From: Lentilactobacillus parabuchneri DSM 5707 = NBRC 107865
GTDB lineage: Bacteria; Bacillota; Bacilli; Lactobacillales; Lactobacillaceae
Assembly: GCF_001435315.1 (NCBI RefSeq)
Contig: NZ_AZGK01000012.1
Location: forward strand, 1 to 53,668
Length of the DNA stretch: 53,668 nt
Direction of reading: 5' to 3'
Below the pieces are notes generated by a model. The model was given only the letters and a program-made list of their open reading frames with translations. It was not told the DNA's origin and searched no databases. The position numbers were made by a program, and so were the translations under genes. Of this stretch, positions 50,419-53,668 are shown piece after piece. Positions within the stretch are counted from its first letter, which is position 1. The number at the start of each line of letters is the position of its first letter.

Positions 50419-53013
50419 TTAGTACTTACCTTGAATAACCAACTTCTTGTTGGCTGTGATGTAATGGCCATTGGTGAGCTTATAACGGGTAGTCAAGTTA
50501 TGCTTAACGATCGCCTTTACACGCAAGTGAGTACCTTTCTTGTACGTTTTAGCTCGTTCAGTTAGGTTCTTATGCTTGTACGAGTGAACACCATTAGGAC
50601 TAATGACAGTAATTGTCTTATCCCATGGGATCGACTGATAGTAGACTTTGGTAACATACTTACGGTTTGCTGTAATGTAGCCTGTTTTACCTGCTGTTTT
50701 GCTGCCATGGTTGACGTCACGAACTTTGTACCGCAAAATTCCATCACTAGAATGAGCATATCCAGTAACAACAAACATTGGACGATCTACACGCTTTTGC
50801 TTTGGATATTTGGCAATTCGCTCCGATTTCTTAAACGTGCCATTCTTATACATGTAGATCTTCTTCCCAGCATATACAACCGATCCCTTCGATGCAACAT
50901 AGGTTGGTAGGTTGTTGCCATTGGTATTATTTGAGCTTGAAGACCCGCCATTGTTGCTAGTGCTGCCACCATTATTATTCGGTTGTGGTACTGGAATAGG
51001 GTTAATTGGTGTGTTTTTGGCTTGGACATATACGGAAATAGTTCTAATAATGCCGCCATAAGTGTAGGTAACTTGATAAGTGCCAGCCACGCTCGTGTTG
51101 ACAAATCCAGATGCACTTATTTGACCGAAAGCAATCACATTACCAAACTTATCAGTTGCCGATGTGAAGCCTAAAGAGGGATTCCAATTATCGCCGATAT
51201 TTAGGACAACATCATGAACATTGAGAGAGGTCTTATCATTAACTGCCAGGACTGAAACAATAGTTTTCGCAGTTTTACCGTTATAACTAAATGTCACTGT
51301 ATGGTTTCCAGGAACTGACGTATTGAAGTTATCACCCGAAACGGTCATTCCATCGGCTTTGGCGATGTTAAAATCAGTTACTTTCGTTCCATCTGGTTTA
51401 GTGATTGAATGGAAAACTGATTGCGCAGAGAATGCATCACCATTATTGATGACTTTAGAACCGTCAACATCAATAGCCGTCAGATCTGACACTACTGGTA
51501 GAACAGTCACCTTACATGTGGCCGCCTTTCCGTTGTAGGTAAATGTTACGGTGTGGTCACCAGTTGCGGTTGTGCTGAAGTTATCACCCGATACAGTCAT
51601 TCCAGCCGCCTTAGCATCATTAAAATTAGTAATCTTTGTGCCATCAGCTTTGGTAATTGATTGGAAAACTGAACTTGGGTCAAATGATGTACCGTTATTG
51701 ATAGTTTTAGTTGAATCGACATCGATTGCCGTTTGGTCAACAACAGGAGGTAGCACTGTAACTGTTGTTGTAGCAGTCTTGCCGTTATACGTAAACGTTA
51801 CAGTGTGGTCACCAGTATCCTTGGTGTCAAAGGTATCACCTGAAACCGTTAAACCAGCTGCTTTGGCGTCATTAAAGTTAGTAATCTTTGTACCATCAGG
51901 TTTCGTGATAGAGTTAAATACCGTACTTGGATCAAACGTTTCACCATTGTCGATGGTCTTACTTTGATCAACGTCAATAGCCGTTTGGTCAGGGACAGAA
52001 GGCCCCTGTTGCCAGACATACGTGCCACCACTAAAGTCTGCCTTTTGTGTTGCGAGCGATATGTCACCAGAATAATATTTTGGACCATTGGGATTGTGAT
52101 CTGTCCCACTTCCGATATCCTGCCACTTTGGATCATCAGATGTTTTGGGACCAACGACATAACCCGGGTGGTCGGGATCTGGAATTGAAGTTCCAAACGC
52201 TGGAGCTTCGGGCAACTTTGTATCCCGAGACAGAACAGCGTTTGAGCCGAGTTTTAACTTCCATAAATTAGTATCCTGCTTAAACATATCCGTCATAGTC
52301 GTCACATTGTGCGTATCAAAGTTGGATAAATCAAGACTTGTTAAATTTGGAATATTCCGGAACATTGCAAACATATTGGTAACTTTTCGAGTATCAAACC
52401 TTGATAAATCTGGATTTTCAGGCAATGAGCTTTCTGCAAACATGGCAGACATATCTGTGACGTTTGATGTGTTAATGTAGGAAATGTCGGAATTTGTGAA
52501 TCCTGATGCTGAACCAAACATTCCACTCATATTTGTCGCCAATGATGTGTCCAGATAGTGCATACCGGTTATTGTTTTTAAATCACTCAATGGACAAAAT
52601 AAATTTCTTGTTGTATCTCCTCGCAATTGCAATGGGCCAGTAATATTCAAAGTTGTAATATTGTACTTTACCAGATCCCACGGGTAATATCCGACTGGAA
52701 CGTTGCCGTAGTGTGGCTGTGAGTATGCCACGCCACCGTCAATAGTTAGAGTCTGAGTCCCAGCCACCGCACCATCTGTAATTTCCCAATGTGCAGTCCC
52801 AATATCGCCGCTATCCCATACTTTACTCAAACCTACTGAACTCATTTGATTTGAAATTGGCTTGATACTGGCAGGTTGTGCTCGTGTAGTTAGAGCTTTG
52901 CCAGTTGCCTGTGAAATTGTATCAGCACTAGTAGAATGCTGACTTTCAACCATAACACTTAAGGCAACCAGCGGAAGCAAGAACGCAAATCGATACCACT
53001 TACTTTTATACAT
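50419..53013 (-). CDS. BspA-like surface protein with Ig-like repeats and DUF5776-type C-terminus
   Basis: An 864-residue secreted protein. Signal peptide: FAFLLPLVALSVMVES. BspA/DUF285-type leucine-rich repeats follow (about 110-250: MSGMFGSASGF, MSAMFAESS, MFAMFRNIPNLTSLDLSNFD). Next come three near-identical 84-residue Ig-like modules (DQTAIDVD... to VTFTYNGK...VTVLP, about 345-595) and a diverged fourth. After a Ser/Asn/Gly-rich linker the basic C-terminal region has GYITANRKYVTKVYY-type repeats of the DUF5776 kind, probably for wall attachment. No LPxTG. Likely adhesion to host, plant or other cells. The ribosome binding site is gaggggga. Confidence 0.85.
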   Translation of the reverse strand: MYKSKWYRFAFLLPLVALSVMVESQHSTSADTISQATGKALTTRAQPASIKPISNQMSSVGLSKVWDSGDIGTAHWEITDGAVAGTQTLTIDGGVAYSQPHYGNVPVGYYPWDLVKYNITTLNITGPLQLRGDTTRNLFCPLSDLKTITGMHYLDTSLATNMSGMFGSASGFTNSDISYINTSNVTDMSAMFAESSLPENPDLSRFDTRKVTNMFAMFRNIPNLTSLDLSNFDTHNVTTMTDMFKQDTNLWKLKLGSNAVLSRDTKLPEAPAFGTSIPDPDHPGYVVGPKTSDDPKWQDIGSGTDHNPNGPKYYSGDISLATQKADFSGGTYVWQQGPSVPDQTAIDVDQSKTIDNGETFDPSTVFNSITKPDGTKITNFNDAKAAGLTVSGDTFDTKDTGDHTVTFTYNGKTATTTVTVLPPVVDQTAIDVDSTKTINNGTSFDPSSVFQSITKADGTKITNFNDAKAAGMTVSGDNFSTTATGDHTVTFTYNGKAATCKVTVLPVVSDLTAIDVDGSKVINNGDAFSAQSVFHSITKPDGTKVTDFNIAKADGMTVSGDNFNTSVPGNHTVTFSYNGKTAKTIVSVLAVNDKTSLNVHDVVLNIGDNWNPSLGFTSATDKFGNVIAFGQISASGFVNTSVAGTYQVTYTYGGIIRTISVYVQAKNTPINPIPVPQPNNNGGSTSNNGGSSSSNNTNGNNLPTYVASKGSVVYAGKKIYMYKNGTFKKSERIAKYPKQKRVDRPMFVVTGYAHSSDGILRYKVRDVNHGSKTAGKTGYITANRKYVTKVYYQSIPWDKTITVISPNGVHSYKHKNLTERAKTYKKGTHLRVKAIVKHNLTTRYKLTNGHYITANKKLVIQGKY
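51250..51985. repeat. Tandem coding repeats of 252 bases (Ig-like modules)
   Basis: Three direct repeats of 84 codons encode the Ig-like modules, with long stretches nearly the same (for example around GTKITNFNDAKAAG and GDHTVTFTYNGK). Such repeats can expand or contract by recombination. Confidence 0.7.
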
Positions 53014-53327
53014 AAAAATTCCCCCTCAAAATATTCACACTGGTTATTATCCAACTCCCATGCTATCAGTAATTACATCACATGACAAATTTAATAATAG
53101 CGAGGCTTTATTAACTTCCAAAACCGTTTTATTAATCCCATTTATTATTACACATATGCTATAAAATAACGGTTTTGACTTGTAAAATTATTGTGAATAC
53201 TAATGTACTAACTCGATAAAATCCTTCTATATATCATCCAATATGAACAGCATTATCCGCTTCCGTGGTAACACACCAAATAATACGCTAAAATATAATT
53301 ATCAATCATCTTGAGGGAGATACAGCC
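53014..53327. other. Intergenic region of 314 bases
   Basis: It lies between the divergent surface-protein and restriction-modification genes. It contains a TATAAT (53294-53299) about 30 bases before the latter, without a clear -35. AT-rich; no gene seen. Confidence 0.45.
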
Positions 53328-53668
53328 ATGCAAGTAGCAGAGCAAAAGAAAGCAGCCAAAAATTTCAGCGAATATTGGGAAGATAAGGGGTACGAGAAAG
53401 GCCAAAGTCAGGCATTTTGGATAGCCTTGCTTTCTGATGTTCTGGGGGTTAGGGATCCAATTCAATACATAGAATTCGAAGATGAAGTTCATCTCGACAA
53501 GACCAGTTTTATTGATGGTTATATTCCTAAAACTCATGTATTAATTGAACAAAAAGGAATCAACAAGGATTTAAACAAGGGAATCCGCCAATCAGACGGT
53601 TCTTTCCTCACACCTTTTCAACAAGCTAAACGTTACTCCGCTAACTTACCATACTCAAAACGGCCTCG
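53328..53668 (+). CDS. MmeI-type (type IIL) restriction-modification enzyme, N-terminal part
   Basis: The first 113 codons, cut by the window end. It starts at ATG 53328 after gagggaga. The sequence matches the N-terminal nuclease domain of MmeI-like single-chain R-M enzymes and related class I DNA methyltransferases: FSEYWEDKGYEKGQSQAFW, FEDEVHLDKTSFIDGYIP, then VLIEQKGINKDLNKGIRQSD, with a D...ExK-like centre (SFIDGY and IEQK), and FQQAKRYSANLPYSKRP. The full enzyme would be about 900 residues or more with a methylase domain; that part lies outside. Confidence 0.7.
   Translation, partial: MQVAEQKKAAKNFSEYWEDKGYEKGQSQAFWIALLSDVLGVRDPIQYIEFEDEVHLDKTSFIDGYIPKTHVLIEQKGINKDLNKGIRQSDGSFLTPFQQAKRYSANLPYSKRP

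Overview
The window looks like a chromosome segment of a heterofermentative lactic acid bacterium, most likely of the Lentilactobacillus (buchneri/hilgardii/parabuchneri) group. This is inferred from the gene content (dltEXABCD, YfcC and YitT carriers, T-box leaders, GGAGG-type ribosome binding sites) and above all from a complete histamine cluster (hdcP, hdcA, hdcB, hisS) in the order known from histamine-producing lactobacilli. No 16S or marker gene is present, so the species is not proven.

Layout. 0.1-2.9 kb: a primase-helicase protein of the kind found in TOTE-type conflict systems. 3-21 kb: ordinary metabolic and transport genes (glycerophosphodiesterase, SfsA, short-chain dehydrogenases, a TetR/NmrA divergent pair, a niaP-nadC niacin salvage pair, nucleoside hydrolase, a T-box controlled amino acid permease, arsenate reductase, a UDG-family protein, an OsmC/OppA pair, YfcC, YitT, and an ABC ATPase without a permease). 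22-30.8 kb: the D-alanylation locus dltEXABCD, flanked by two further secreted serine hydrolases with SH3/GW-like N-termini, one of which has lost its SxxK lysine. 31-37 kb: a decaying zone with a wrecked Dam-type methylase beside an intact restriction enzyme gene, an IS3-family element interrupted by a deleted ISL3-family element, and a gluconate permease pseudogene that stops at a lone tRNA-His gene. 37-42 kb: hisS with its own promoter and a His-type T-box, hdcB, hdcA, and the histidine/histamine antiporter hdcP, with cre-like sites before hdcA and hdcP. 42.6-47 kb: an MFS gene behind a THI-box-like leader, then a peptide-binding lipoprotein and an M20 amidohydrolase behind a second His-type T-box. 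47-53.7 kb: three small unknown genes, a kdgT/SDR operon with a cre site, a large BspA-like surface protein with Ig-like repeats, and the start of an MmeI-type restriction-modification gene cut by the window end.

How the parts fit. From 36.8 to 47 kb the genes share a histidine theme: a tRNA-His(GTG) gene, a histidyl-tRNA synthetase and a peptide-capture/hydrolase pair whose T-box specifier loops both read CAC when aligned, and the histidine decarboxylation pathway itself. My main hypothesis is that this is one histidine-economy island. It would sense uncharged tRNA-His and respond by raising synthetase and peptide-derived histidine supply, while decarboxylation (apparently under catabolite control) drains histidine for proton-motive force and acid resistance. 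The hdc cluster itself is known; the link to a His T-box peptide operon, a tRNA-His gene and a THI-like riboswitch is the part worth checking.
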